This document shows, piece by piece, positions 22,100 through 33,599 of a stretch of 64,000 bases of DNA. The stretch is from Liolophura sinensis (taxonomy: Eukaryota; Mollusca; Polyplacophora; Chitonida; Chitonidae). The stretch is taken from contig NC_088301.1 of the NCBI RefSeq assembly GCF_032854445.1, positions 17,442,018-17,506,017 of the forward strand, given 5' to 3'. Positions within the stretch are counted from its first letter, which is position 1. Each line of letters starts with the position of its first letter. Made by a program: the position numbers and the translations under genes. The notes under the pieces were generated by a model, which saw nothing but the letters and a program-made list of their open reading frames with translations, was not told where the DNA came from and made no database searches.

Positions 22100-23167
22100 T
22101 TGGTCATTGCTTGCAACCATGCTCTGACCCCGCTTACGCTCATGCCGACATGGTCCCTTGTCGTCCCGTGTGTGTGCGTGTGTGCAAAGGTACAAGCAGC
22201 AAAAGTCTCGTGCCAAGTTTGTTATATGTGTGGGCGTGTGAGTGTGTTTGTTTTACGCAGGGAAACAAGTCTGGTTGCAGTAAGACTGTCTCTTAGTAGG
22301 GACGTAGTGGTCACTGATATGGACATCTTGGCAATTGTCTTTGTTCAGAACTCGCACCCTCCTAACGTCCCTGACGTGGTGGAACACATAAGAAGAATGA
22401 TCATCGTTTGTCATGCCAAGGGGTAATGGTGGTTTCACCTACACGAAGGAGGCGAGGGTGGGAGGGAAAAGCACGTACTCGTCTGCAGGCCTGTCTTAGA
22501 CGGCCCTGGAGGGTTGGGCGATTTGGCTGCCATATGTCCCAGGTACATCCGGGCGTAGTGAGGGTTGGCCTTTATGATAAGGACTCCTGCAAAAACTGAC
22601 GCAGTTGCAGCCCACTTCCTTCCCTGCCTGGTTGGTCCTGCTAGCAAGCCGGTAAGGGAGGTCTAGTCGGCCGCGCCCGGGCGTTGCATGTTGAGGCCTG
22701 GGGCGTACGATTTGCGCTGCAATTGTGGCATGTAGAACTGGAGAGCCATGTCGTACGCATTCCACAGCAAGTTGGTCAGCGCTGTTTCGGCTGCTCCAGG
22801 CTGAATGTCACAGGCTCCACCTCCATGTTGTCGTCGTCGAAGCTGGCCGCTTCCTCGAGTGAAGAGTGGACAGAGTGGGGAGAGACCAGCCGTTGGATAT
22901 TGGCTGACACACCGTCGAGCCGTCCTCGGAGAGGTCTGCAACCAGTTTCTTCAATCTCACCCAGCCCTGACCGTCGAAAACGGCACGCTTGAGTGGGGAG
23001 TCGGGGTCTATGGGACATTGTAGAATCTCAATCAACTTGCCCACAGGCACAGGGCGAGCTGAAGTTTGGTCACGGTCTCGCTGGAAAAGGCATGCACATC
23101 TCGGCAGGCTCTGGCAGGAGATAGTATAGTATGCTATGGTATGGTATGGCATGGCACGGCATGGCAT
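22100..23167 (-). other. Polinton right part, unassigned frames
   Basis: Minus-strand frames 23167-22808, 22941-22663 and 22647-22435 follow one another from the right end toward integrase. Pieces such as PVGKLIEILQCPID, TALTNLLWNAYDMALQFYMP and ASVFAGVLIIKANPHYARMY look protein-like, and their order suggests one or two broken genes, but I do not recognise them. GGTATGGCATGGCACGGCAT near 23140 is a short simple repeat beside the terminal repeat. Confidence 0.35.
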
Positions 23168-23171
23168 GATT

Positions 23172-23235
23172 ATACCTAGGGTATTCCCCCCTCCTCCTTC
23201 CGCAAACAGACAGGTTTTTGACGAAATATACTACT
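23172..23235 (-). repeat. right terminal inverted repeat of the Polinton
   Basis: In reverse it begins AGTAGTATATTTCGTCAAAA and matches the left end at 15590. GTGGAG follows at 23236-23241. Confidence 0.9.
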
Positions 23236-23771
23236 GTGGAGGTTGTGTTACTGTGTGGAGTTTGTTCTAACTGCGTGCTGGTGCAGCCATTGTAAAACAA
23301 TTGCCCATTGTCCTGCATGCAAATTGTGATGACGTCATCCGAGGCAGTACGTTTTTCGTGTCGAAACTAAACTTATGGGATTTAACATTATGAATTAGAA
23401 AAAGTATTCTAACTGTATTTTTTTGGTAATAGTATGGACGTTAAACATATGAAGCTTGTGTTTTACGTGTCACTGACAAAATGTAATTTTGGTAGTGAGT
23501 ATGACTGATTTTACAAACAACTGATTATAGTCTCTGTAACAGAGGCTATGCACAACATAACGGTAAAAATCTCTCCCGTAACATTTGTCTATCATCTCGA
23601 TATTGATTATTGAATAGAACACTTCTGTAAATCACTGCTTTTAATGTCCGTTGTGGTGAATACTATTTGGGTTATGTGAACAGTACACGATGTGGCGGAC
23701 TAAGTATTTAAGATTACGCTTAACTATGGTGTAATAAACGAGCGAATCGTTCAAACATCTGGTTACTTTAG

Positions 23772-23918
23772 CTTGCTACGGCACTTACGGTCCGGACTGT
23801 GGGAAGAGATGTGGTCACTGTGCCGAGCTACCGACTGTCTGTGACGTTATATCTGGGAATTGTACTGACAAAACACCAAGGTGCATGCCGGGATACACTG
23901 GTTTCAAATGTGACACAG
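23772..23918 (+). CDS. receptor copy B, EGF-like module 3
   Basis: A 147-base phase 1-1 exon, acceptor CTTTAG, donor GTGAGT. All eight cysteines are kept (CYGTYGPDC, RCGHC, TVC, GNC, PRCMPGYTGFKC), with one residue fewer than its neighbours near the start. It lies 531 bases downstream of the Polinton target duplication. Confidence 0.83.
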
Positions 23919-23979
23919 GTGAGTCAAGTTCCTCCTCTCTCTCATACATGCTTTGTGGGACCGAGAACACTCGCTTTCC

Positions 23980-25318
23980 AATATTTATTTATTTAATTAA
24001 TTGATGCAGTATATTCGCTTATCCGACCTGTCCATGGGAGGAAGCCAGGGAGGGCCCGAACGTGGAGCGATCATCTGGGCTTTTCCTTCGCCCTGACCTA
24101 TTTTTATGTCAATTACATTTATGTAATTTTTAAGTGCATTCTGGACAAAGACGGGTATGAAAACACGATTTTTAATTACTCGGTTATCTGGGTTGTACAT
24201 CATGTTTCGCTTTCCAAAGCTTCTTAAATTTGGCTGTTAACATACCACGTGTTAACTGTTGTGTTCCAAAAGCTTATCAACAAGGCGAAGGGCTCCATCC
24301 CTAACATTTCAGCGAACCCTGAACCCGGCTTTTATCAAGAAAGCGTTGCGACAAATAATCGATGATGTAAATGGATTTTAGAGCTATTAAAATTATTATT
24401 TTCTGATGTCCTATTTGTCTATTAATTTCTTCTGGAAAAATATTGAATTACATCTGACATGATGTCAGCCGGTAAAACTTATTGCAATCGTACTCTTTAC
24501 AGGTGATTCGTTATTTCTCTGTATAGCTCTAACTGAATTTAGACTTGTATACTTTCTAGAGCAAATAGCGTTTCAAAATACAGAATAATATAGCATACTC
24601 ACAAAGTGATTCATTTCACATAGATGTGGACTCTATTCGTAAATCCTGAAACGGTGAAGTTTACTTTTCTCGGTTAAACACTCTCGGTTGGATTGTACTT
24701 TCTGTTAATATGCTGTAAGTATTGCGAGAATATACCTGTTCTCGCACAACTCTAGACCTTTATTTTTTGCAACATAAACAAAGGGGACAATGAACATCAA
24801 AACAATTCTAAAGGATTTACTTCGGCCTTTGTTAAGGGGCAAAACAGAAGACAACGACCAAGAACATCAATGACAGTGTAATGGTTGGCACATGGTCACA
24901 CTTAAGCTCTAGTTAATTTACCTCAGTTAAGATTCCTTTCAAGTCTTCTTATAAATACGTAAAGGTATGACTTTATACACCGTCAAGCGAAATGGTTTAA
25001 GCAGAATTGACTAAAAGGTGCAATGAAAAGATAGTTTCACTTAATATATATGAGCTGACAGCAACAAATAGGGTGAAAACCGGACAGAGCTTGAGGTACC
25101 CACGACCATCAGTAGCTGGAATCTGTGTTCCCAGGTGTGAGTTTACTGATGCGCTTTCCTACGCCAAAAATGTGCTTTCCTGCGCCAAAAAGTATTTGCT
25201 ATATATTTCTGATTTGTTAATCTATATTGAAGGTGTTAGATGAGATTGTTGAGTCATCTAAGTGAAGTGAAGATAAGAGTGAAGTTAATATTTTTATAAC
25301 ACATTAATTTCTTCTCAG
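23980..25318. other. intron, possible SINE remnant, otherwise nothing
   Basis: AATATTTATTTATTTAATTA at 23980 with CCATGGGAGGAAGCCAGGG after it looks like a reversed, worn SINE. At 24870-24990 a stretch (GGCACATGGTCACACTTAAG) resembles 13890-13990 and 63200-63240, which fits duplicated intron sequence in the family. Confidence 0.35.
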
Positions 25319-25468
25319 AATGCACACGCGGAACGTACGGTTCAGACTGTGAAGGAAATTGTGGTTTCTGTGCCGAGGGGAACACTGCCTGTAACACTAC
25401 ATCCGGGTACTGTCCAGACAGGGAGCCGCGATGTGCACTAGGGTACTCCGGTTCACAGTGTGCTATAA
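25319..25468 (+). CDS. receptor copy B, EGF-like module 4
   Basis: A 150-base phase 1-1 exon, acceptor TTCTCAG, donor GTATGT. Eight cysteines are present (CTRGTYGSDC, NCGFC, TAC, GYC, PRCALGYSGSQC). It is the last EGF module before the membrane exon of copy B. Confidence 0.83.
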
Positions 25469-25721
25469 GTATGTCTAAGCATGTTGAGATCTTGTTTATT
25501 AGAGGCTTTGTTTTCTCTGAAAACATTTTATAGAAAGTCTATCTAAGTGCTAAAGATTTTTGTTAAAAAGCACACAAAATTATACTAAATTCACTTTTGT
25601 TTGAGGAAATGCGTTACAGACTTTAGGCTAAAGTGTATTGTATGATACAATCCTACAATTTATATCCACACCGCAAAGGTTTCTCTAGTTATGTAAGCAT
25701 TCATTTCTATTAAATTTTTAG

Positions 25722-25827
25722 ATTCCGGGCTCAACTCTCATGATTACACGGGAGTGATTGCCGGGAGTGCTGGCGGAGTATCCCTACTTGTCTTGATAAT
25801 TGGAGTCATTATCATTGTAACCATGAT
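25722..25827 (+). CDS. receptor copy B, transmembrane exon
   Basis: A 106-base exon with acceptor TTTTTAG, donor GTAAGT, phase 1 in and phase 2 out, as in copy A. It encodes SGLNSHDYTG and a membrane span beginning VIAGSAGGVSLLVLIIGVII. The frame is intact. Unlike copies A and C', no minisatellite precedes it. Confidence 0.85.
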
Positions 25828-26458
25828 GTAAGTCGGAACATTTTTAAATTTATGTCCTATCGTTTTATGATTTACAATAGCTGTAGCCATGTTACTCTGA
25901 TTCGGATGTGTCGTACGATATTTTTGCTGCGTGTCTGCGGCAAAGACCTGTATTTTAGGCTGGTGCCTTGCCTAAAATGAACTCTCTTGTGACAGCTGTA
26001 GAGAAGAGTCGAGGAAAAAACAGAAAAGCATGACGTTTTTCATACAAAAAGATAATCCGAAAATGCCAGCTTGTCGGTGGGTTTTATCTTAGCGGTATGT
26101 GCTATAATATGCAAAGTATAACTACCAGTGACAGTGGCGGGTGCCGGCGGTGCTTTTATTTAAAAACAAATTGTGCAAACAATATGTTTTACGCATACCA
26201 CGACGCATTAGAAAGGGTTTAGACTGTAACTGTCGCGTGTACACTTCTTGAATCATAGTTACATATCTGCAGCTACATTGCTAAAAGTTAATGGTAAGAC
26301 ATTGACAATAGTCAGCATTGAACCAATGAGTACTCAGTGAAGGAAAAGGGTAGGTGGCGATTTCGGCATACTAACATGTATTAGGTGATTGGCGTTTTGA
26401 ATTGGCAGTACAGAAGTGTTCAGTAAAGGATTTTGTTTTATCCATTGCCTTTCATTAG

Positions 26459-26666
26459 CAGGAGGAAGCCGGGGAATGTTCAGACAGGTGGCGCTGTGGG
26501 CTCTGGGCCAAACAGTGCTTCGTTCCAGGAGAGCAGTTCTATTTCTTCACGAGCCATCGACAAAAGTAGCATTCCTGAGGTATCAAGCCTGCGTGATATG
26601 TGCGAAGGAAATTCGCATGAGGACCATGTCTATGAAGCCGTGCGTGAAAATACCAATGAGGTTTAA
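26459..26666 (+). CDS. receptor copy B, cytoplasmic tail exon
   Basis: Final coding exon after TTCATTAG; stop TAA at 26664-26666. It starts RRKPGNVQTGGAVGSG and ends DHVYEAVRENTNEV. Compared with copies A and C', two of the three tail tyrosines are gone: SLYD is SLRD here, and the terminal YVNL is replaced by NTNEV. Only VYEAV remains. Copy B should therefore signal or traffic differently from copy A (inference). Confidence 0.85.
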
Positions 26667-26712
26667 AAAACAGAAATGTATATTCTGGTATATTTAAAAT
26701 AGTAGTAACGTG

Positions 26713-26718
26713 TATTAA
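26713..26718 (+). terminator. likely polyadenylation signal of copy B
   Basis: ATTAAA, a common variant, 47 bases after the stop codon. No AATAAA lies nearer. Confidence 0.45.
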
Positions 26719-26759
26719 AATAATTACTGATCAACATTTTACACGGAAAATAATTACTA

Positions 26760-27730
26760 CAATGTTTTACCGGCATGTAATGTGTTTCTTTGGCTTGGTG
26801 TTATATGTAGCAATCGCTAACTGCAATTTAATGCCATATAAAGATATACCTGCGTTTCTGTGTGTGATTTTTTTAGGGATCCCTATTGTTATTGTTCTGT
26901 TTTATTTTTTGTTTTTTTTTTTGGTTTTTATAAAGTTTTTTTTAAAAATACATCTCTCGCTGGCTCAGACTTGGCATGTGTTCTCGTGGGAGCCAATCGC
27001 TCAAAACTTATTCAAACGTCAAACCTATATATTTTCGTGTTTTATGAGGCTATGCAACTATATCTGTTGATAAAACAGGTGTTCCAGGATGTCACAAGGG
27101 ATATTAAAGGGAACTTATAAGTATGACGTGAAAATCTGGTGGTGAAAAATAAAACAACATAAAGCTTACAATGACAAGCATACTTTGTCTTTCCTCGTCA
27201 CATTTTTTCTTTGTACTTTACAGTTTTTAAAATGTATATTTATCCTTAGTCGAAATAAACATGCACCATCAATCCTTGGTACAGTTTTTGGTTACAAGGA
27301 CATACCTTTAGTGAAAGCCATGAGGACTATTTCCATAAATAGTTGAATGCTTCTACCTAAAAGTTACACTGATTGCCGGAGCTCTGTGATTTAACTCAGT
27401 CGCCTAGAAGATACATTGCGTCTTTCCAACATCACTGAAAACTGTTGACTGCTTCTCTTTGCATGAGTCTACCCTATTTTCGTACTTTATATACTTTCTT
27501 AATTCTTTGGTGGTTTGTGTTATGCGACGCTCTGGGAATTGGCATGACCAGGCATGGAACGTCCTTATTGGTTGACGGCTGGTATAGGGATATCTGATTT
27601 TACGTACAGATTCACTACATTACATTTGGTGCCCACGTCATGCAAAAATCTGTCTGTCCCATTTTTATTTGGATCCTGATCTATACTTATCTGATTTAAG
27701 ATGAACGTAAGGAAAGATTAAATTCATATC
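26760..27730. other. intergenic, nothing supported
   Basis: Two overlapping hydrophobic frames (26762-27070 and 26860-27120) come from T-rich sequence and change strand-neutral composition only. 27400-27500 (CTGTTGACTGCTTCTC) is similar to 3140-3200, so it is part of the duplicated 3' flank. Confidence 0.4.
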
Positions 27731-27732
27731 TT

Positions 27733-27935
27733 TGACTGGTGTTTTACGCCGTACTCATATTCACCTAGTACTCGTATTATTTCACCTATACGACGGTAAC
27801 CAGCATTATGGCGGAGAAGAAACCAGACAGAGCCCGAGGGAAACTGAGCACCATCCGCAGGTTACTAGCAGACCTTCCCTCGGTCGGCCTGGAAACGATT
27901 AAAGACGTAAACTTTTATTTATTTATTTATTTATT
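27733..27935 (-). mobile_element. SINE family 1, reverse, partial
   Basis: Reading in reverse, the tail end GGCGTAAAACACCAGTC, body CCATAATGCTGG-like and GGGCTCTGTCTGG stretch match the other copies. A (TTTA)n run follows at about 27915-27940. Confidence 0.7.
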
Positions 27936-28799
27936 TATTTAAAACTTAATAGTTTTCCACCCATAGTCGTGCAACCATGCAAGTTATATTGGTGAAATGC
28001 AAGTGGTCTTTAACAAGAAGAAAGACTGCGAGATCGACTTCGCGAGGTCACCCAGGTCCAAAGAAGAATGCGCAAGAGTAATTAATAAGATAAAGCAGTG
28101 GAACACTTGTAATCTGGTCACACATCGAGGAAGACATGACATCTGATTTCCACGTAAATTTAGATTGATAAATTCCAGATTTGATGATTTTTAAACGTGT
28201 TGCGGCATGTATACTATCCTAGGGTCTCGAGTGGCAGTTTTTCTTTTTAATGTACTTGCAGTTTATTCATGAAAGTTAAGTTATATTACTGAGTAGGATA
28301 TTTGTTTATGTGTCATATTTTGTGTTAAGGTCATCCAGAGATATTCTTTGTGATTTTATTGGACTCGAGGGTATTCGGTCGTTCATATTTATCCTCCGTT
28401 TCGCCTGGGACAAATATTATCGACTTAAACCAAATACACTGAACCAAAAACGGAAACTCCACATTTGGAAATACTAATTATTTTAAAAATGGGTGCTACA
28501 AGGCAGTTGATATGAGCAAATACCATAAAGGCCAGGTCTAACCTGACGCTGCCGATCATTGTAAATAAGGTGAACCACGCGGGTAAGTATAACACGTTCT
28601 TTGGGAGAACGCAACCCTGAATTTGTGCAATGTCACGTGACCAAAATTTCATGTGGCTGAGCAGCAAGACATTTGCTGAATTTGCTGGTGATTAGAAAAA
28701 ATATTGTTATCAATCCTTGAGAGAGAAACAATTTCATGCCACGCCTAACAAAATTTGAACGATAACATGCAGTTGGCATTCTCCAGGCTGCCCAGTATA

Positions 28800-29010
28800 T
28801 CCTGACTATTGCACGCGCCAAGAGAGGCAGACAATTCACAACCTCAGGACACGTGTGCATTAAACAGGTAGGACATCTGATCGACCCAGGTCAGGGCGGC
28901 CACGCGTGACACATGCCGAGGACAGTCAAATTCGGTTACGTCATTTGCGTAATCGTTTTCAGATCGCAACGTCAACCAGTAACGCCCTGTTCAGGGGTTG
29001 CGTAACTGCC
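28800..29010 (+). pseudogene. Tc1-like transposase, N-terminal fragment
   Basis: The frames carry IHNLRTRVH followed by GRTSDRPRSGRPRVTHAED and RLRHLRNRFQIAT, the DNA-binding region and linker of Tc1-type transposases. There is a stop between the two parts and the catalytic domain is missing. The fragment is distinct from the element at 1261-2821. No terminal repeats were found. Confidence 0.75.
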
Positions 29011-29229
29011 CAAACCACAGGAAACCACTTGCGAGATGTGGAATCAATCTCCAAAAAATGGCTAGTCTCTGTGAAATCAAAACTATCACGGTTGACTGCG
29101 GAGGGTACACCAAGCGCTCCTTAAAGCCGAATCCTGTATTGGTGTACGCTTATTACGTCCATAAACCAGATTTATCCATTAGCAGCACCCATTCTATTCT
29201 CTATGGGTGTTTTGGAACATAAACACGTG

Positions 29230-30214
29230 AAGTTCGTTTTTTTGTTCAGTATATCAACCCGTGTGCTTCTGGTAGGACGTCATGTATATAACTGCTGTTA
29301 TATAATAGTATTTTTATCCCATGGTCATAACCTGCCGAAAGTATAATGTCGTCACGATCTCAGTCCGCCTAGCCATATCACGATTTTATGTTTGATATAC
29401 ACGTTCAAACAGAGGGTCCTATTTAAGTTGACTGGGGTTGAAAGAATCAAATTTATCGTTTCCAGGTAGAGATTGTCTGGAAATAGCCGTTCTAACAGGG
29501 ATAATCGCGATAGAGGTCAATGTACTTCAGATAAGGATTTCATCTTCAGTATTATTACTCAAGTCAACTAGGTTTAAATAAAATTTTCTTAAGATCTGGC
29601 TAGAAACGGAAAATTTCTCTGTTACATAAAGAGAACATTTAAAGTATTGGTAGAACAAAGGTTGAGACTGGGTTTGTGTGTTTCCTGACATTTCCTGCCT
29701 CATCGCCTCAGTGACCTCGGCGTTCTTCAAAATTTCTGAACTAAAATTAAGAAATAATGTTCGCGTCCGGGTAGTCTAACGGTAGTTTTACATCAAATCG
29801 ATGTGGAAGAGTTTATATTTTAGGTCGAAGGCGAAATTTTGAACAATGCCGAGGTCACTGAGGCCAGAAAAAATAGCCATGCAAATAACAAGATTCAAAA
29901 AGTCGTAATAGATTTCGAAGCGCTTCGGGGAATGATTTCATTTTCAGGAGTCCCACGAGTTTACGTATGTATGGACGAGACAAGGTGTAGGTATTACCAG
30001 CCCTGTCTTTAAACATTGTATTGTATTTCATATTTTGCCAGTGTCTGACGTACATTTTCAACTCCGTGTGTGTTAAAGCCTTCACTATAGCGCAACGTTC
30101 TCGAGGCTTCGGTGTGATGAGTGTAGTGTCATTTTACATTGGGTATACCTTCTGGAAATATGTATCGGTGCTGTAATTTGGGGGTGGATGTAGGGGTGTT
30201 GGTGTGAGATAGGA
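29230..30214. other. intergenic, possible tRNA-like SINE remnant at 29762
   Basis: GGGTAGTCTAACGGTAG at 29768 resembles a tRNA A-box region and GGTCGAAGGC a worn B-box, but the fold is not convincing. Minus-strand frame 30085-29855 has no family signal. Confidence 0.3.
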
Positions 30215-30438
30215 CGTCGGCGAGGCGTAATGACCCAGGAACCTCTCATCAATGCGTTAACTGTGAGTTTAAGCCCAGCCCCTGCTGGCTTCCTCTCCGG
30301 CCGTATGTGTGAAGGTCTACCAGCAGATTGCGGGATGATCGTGGTTTTCCTCTTACCATAGTGCTGGCTACTGTCGTTTAAGTGGAATGTTCTTGAATAC
30401 GGCGTAAAACACCAATCAAATAAACAAATAAAATAAAT
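30215..30438 (+). mobile_element. SINE family 1, 5'-truncated
   Basis: It starts within the head (GCGTAATGACCCAGGAACC), keeps the GTGAGTTTAAGCCCAGCC box and the body GCTGGCTTCCTCTCCGGCCG, and ends GGCGTAAAACACCAATCAAA with a short (AAAT) tail. Confidence 0.85.
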
Positions 30439-30439
30439 G

Positions 30440-33200
30440 AAGATATCAATTTGCAGTGTGGTTTCGGGTTGTAGCTGCTATGTTGTACGACTCGTGGAAT
30501 AACGAACTTTTCTACTCCAGCGTTGTGATAACGTAAGATCTTAGTCGTGAAAACAGATGGATTGGCGCGCTCTGTTTAAGTTTAGGTTCGGGAAGGTTGA
30601 AAATAAATTTATATTTTCAGCAGGAATAAATAACGTTCCACCGATACAATAGACATATGAAAATTGGCTGGTTGAATCACTTTTATTCTTATTCAGACGA
30701 GACTTGTGTGTGATAATTTACTCTGTCTGACAATCAAACGGCGAAGTCTTCATCACAACAAAAGTCTTAGTTTACAACCAGATCTCATGTCTCAATCACT
30801 CGGCAGTGGCACGTGAATTTAAGGACCCTATACACATTCACAAAGGCTCTGAGTAATTGTAGCCTTTTGTGGAATGCCATATCTTATAACAGGACACTTA
30901 CATAGCACAACAAAGATGAACTACTTAGGACATACACCGCCGCACGCCTGGATAAAAAACAGCACGTGTTGGAAACCACCCCCAAGCTGAATTTTCTTCA
31001 GAACCCTGTTTAATCTCATCTACCCATCAGAATGACCACCATTATACATCGAAAATGCCCACTCGAAGTGTAAAACATCAAAATAAAACGTCAGGTAATT
31101 TTAAAACATCACTCACTACATATATACATCTAAACTGTATCTTTTACCTTAATAGAGGGAGTACAAGATATTTCCGGCTAACCCGTTTAACTGTCCATCC
31201 TTTTTTACATGTTTATTTACTCCCGTAAGTATGAAAGGTCTTTCTCTTCGTAAACCACATAACATTTTGATCGTCTCACGCCAATAAACCCCTACACGAA
31301 ATGTTGACTTTAACCATCTAGAGTTTCCCAATACACGTGTCAGATTTCTGTGGGTGCATAAAAAGGATGTGCCTAAACATGTATACATCAACTCGGATCG
31401 CTGGTCAGATAAACATCTTCAACGAGAGCATACAGGACCCTGTAAAATGTAGGACACAAACTATACTTCTCGTGACATTTTCTGGCAGCCCTGCTGTTAT
31501 GTACACGTAGTTTAATCCGGTGAGACTTGTTTCCTCAGTGTATTCACAACTATGTTAGTGTAAAAGTACCGAACTATTTATTCATTACATGCACGTTTTG
31601 AGCATGTTGCCAGAAACCCTTTGTTTTTCGGTTTGGAATGCACGAAAAACTGGATAAGTAATTTGTCTGTAGAATAACCGTTTCATAAAGAGAGCATAGA
31701 TCTTTGTGTAAAGCATGGGTTTAAACACATGCCACATTATAAAGTCTTACAACCAAGATACCAACCTTTTCACAATACTTAAGGAACACTTTTACAAACA
31801 TACCTTTCACCACAAGGCTTACATTTTTATACTGGCATTATGAAGTAAATGTATCAAAGTAACGTTACATCAAAACCACTTCTGTGGAAAACAAGAGTGG
31901 TTTGCGTATGATACACTGATCATCCGCGAACAATCCGCTGATGAGGTCCTGCCCTCAACGCGGGTGGTGATGCCACCCACCGGCCATCATACGCAGATAA
32001 TACGCAGATGATCAGCGTGTCTTATATGGAGTTTGGTATCAATATAAGATACCGTTTTCACAGCAGCCTTCATTGAAAAGACACTGTCTTATTTTCGACA
32101 ACCGTGCATGTATCTGTGTAATGAGTATACCAGCGTGACCTTATGGGTCTCAAAACTGTCCAAATTCAAGCTCGGTTGCCTAGAGCTGAAAGCCTGTTCT
32201 ATTTCCGACAAATGCTGTATCCTGTGTTTGTTGCTGTGTGATGAAAGTACTATCAAAAAAAGGACTATGAAAGTTCCACATGCAAAACAACGTTCGTACC
32301 CCATGACACTGGGGTAGATTTACACAATTTAATAATCATTATTGTTCATATCAAGCTTTGGGACTAAACTAGTGTCGTTTATATTATTTAAAAGGGCCTT
32401 CACACACAGTCATCACAATTTTGCAGGGAAGTAAAGATAAATAAGCCTAAACTGAAACAAGAAGGTCGTGCATACCGGGAAAGGTCGTAAAATCATACGC
32501 CAATTGTGGTGTAATCATCCGACAACCATACGCCTATGATGATTATCGGATGACAGCTCAATGGTGACAGCAGATTTAACGGCTCATCGTCCGATGAGGA
32601 CTTAAGGGTAATAGCCGGCTGAAGTTTATTCACAATCACGCAAATCGCAACAGACCATGCCAGAGGATATGACTTATGCAGCAGACACAGAAGTGTTAAA
32701 ATGTTAAAAAAAAAGCATTGTAGAGCACAATAATAACCATGGTACTTAGCATGGTAGATTAACCACATATGTAAAGTGGAATATATATGTAAAGCATGCT
32801 AACAGTTATAACAACATCTGCGGCCCATGAAAGATTTAAATTATTAAATGATGGTATATCTGGCCATACTTTAATGATCATTGCTTTATTTTGTCTAGGT
32901 TTCTATCGCTTCACTTATTTACTTTTTTCAGTTTTAATTATCGAAAAATGTTTTCCCTTATACTACGGTAATCAGTTTCATAGAATAGGGAAACCGAAGT
33001 GTCAGGGGTAAGCCGTCAACCTTAGGTAACTTACTGACGAACTTCCTTAAAATGATGTACAGATACGCACATTAAAATGTTGGAAGGTAAGTGGTCTTCA
33101 ACCAACAATATAGACTACGCAAAAAGTCACACATAAGTCCTAGAATGTTTATTGGCAAAAAGGACAGACCAGCAGATCTACAAATTCTCTGTCCACAGGC
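30440..33200. other. intergenic, no gene recognised
   Basis: 2.8 kb upstream of copy C. Only a foldback (31909-32025) and repeat-like words (GTAAAATCATACGCC near 32488, similar to 44238) stand out. Frames here are short and overlapping. Confidence 0.4.
31909..32025. repeat. imperfect foldback of about 117 bases
   Basis: The left arm (ACTGATCATCCGCGAACAAT) and the right arm read in reverse (GCTGATCATCTGCGTATTAT) match imperfectly. The tip is a perfect small hairpin, GGGTGG-TGATG-CCACCC. This looks like a short foldback transposon or MITE. Confidence 0.6.
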
Positions 33201-33410
33201 GGGTTGAAGCTCCTTACGTTCCAAGGAAGAAAAAAATTACTACATGATTTATCAATTCATTCTGATCTAGTCGTTGAATTAATCTTACATGTATCGCTAA
33301 AGAGTTTAGAACGGGACGTTGCAAATTCGTCAAGGTGCTGTAACCCTGTAATCAATGTCAAAATGGAGCTTAAATTCGCACAGCTGTGTGTAACTTACAT
33401 TCTTACATCA

Positions 33411-33572
33411 TTCCTCTCCGGCCGTGCGTGGGAAGTTCTACCAGTAACCTGTGGATGGACATGTGTTCCCCTCCTCCCCCCCCCCCCCCCCCCCCCCTTC
33501 CCGGGGCTTTGCGCTGTATCCTCCCACCATAATGCTGGTTGCCGTCGTATAAGTGATAGGTAAATAAATACA
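33411..33572 (+). mobile_element. SINE family 1, 3' part with poly-C run
   Basis: CTCTCCGGCCGTGCGTGGGA, then a C-run of about 22 bases, then CCACCATAATGCTGGTTGCC and GTCGTATAAGTGATAGG. The C-run is an expansion inside the SINE body. Confidence 0.75.
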
Positions 33573-33599
33573 TCTGAAATCGAATAGTCCAGTCCCAAT

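Larger units (their letters stand above)
15590..23235. mobile_element. Polinton/Maverick DNA transposon, decayed and internally deleted
   Basis: A 7646-base element flanked by a perfect 6-base duplication, GTGGAG, at 15584-15589 and 23236-23241. The ends are inverted repeats: 32 of the first 37 bases match, including CAAAAAC and TGTCTGTTTGCGGA, and CCCTAGGTAT follows in both. Starting AG, ending CT and a 6-base duplication are hallmarks of this superfamily. Inside are broken copies of protein-primed DNA polymerase B (+ strand) and integrase, a F54H12.2-like minor capsid protein and small Polinton proteins (- strand). Intact elements are usually 15-20 kb, so about half is missing: I see no packaging ATPase, protease or major capsid gene. 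The element is more GC-rich than its surroundings. It sits in an intron of receptor copy B, between EGF modules 2 and 3. Confidence 0.93.

Noticed and set aside
15590-23235. Integrated herpes-like or other large DNA virus
   Set aside because: Inverted ends, 6-base duplication, integrase and protein-primed polymerase identify a Polinton/Maverick.
26762-27120. Hydrophobic frames after copy B, membrane-protein-like
   Set aside because: T-rich sequence gives Phe/Leu/Ile runs in two overlapping frames; no homologue in the other copies.
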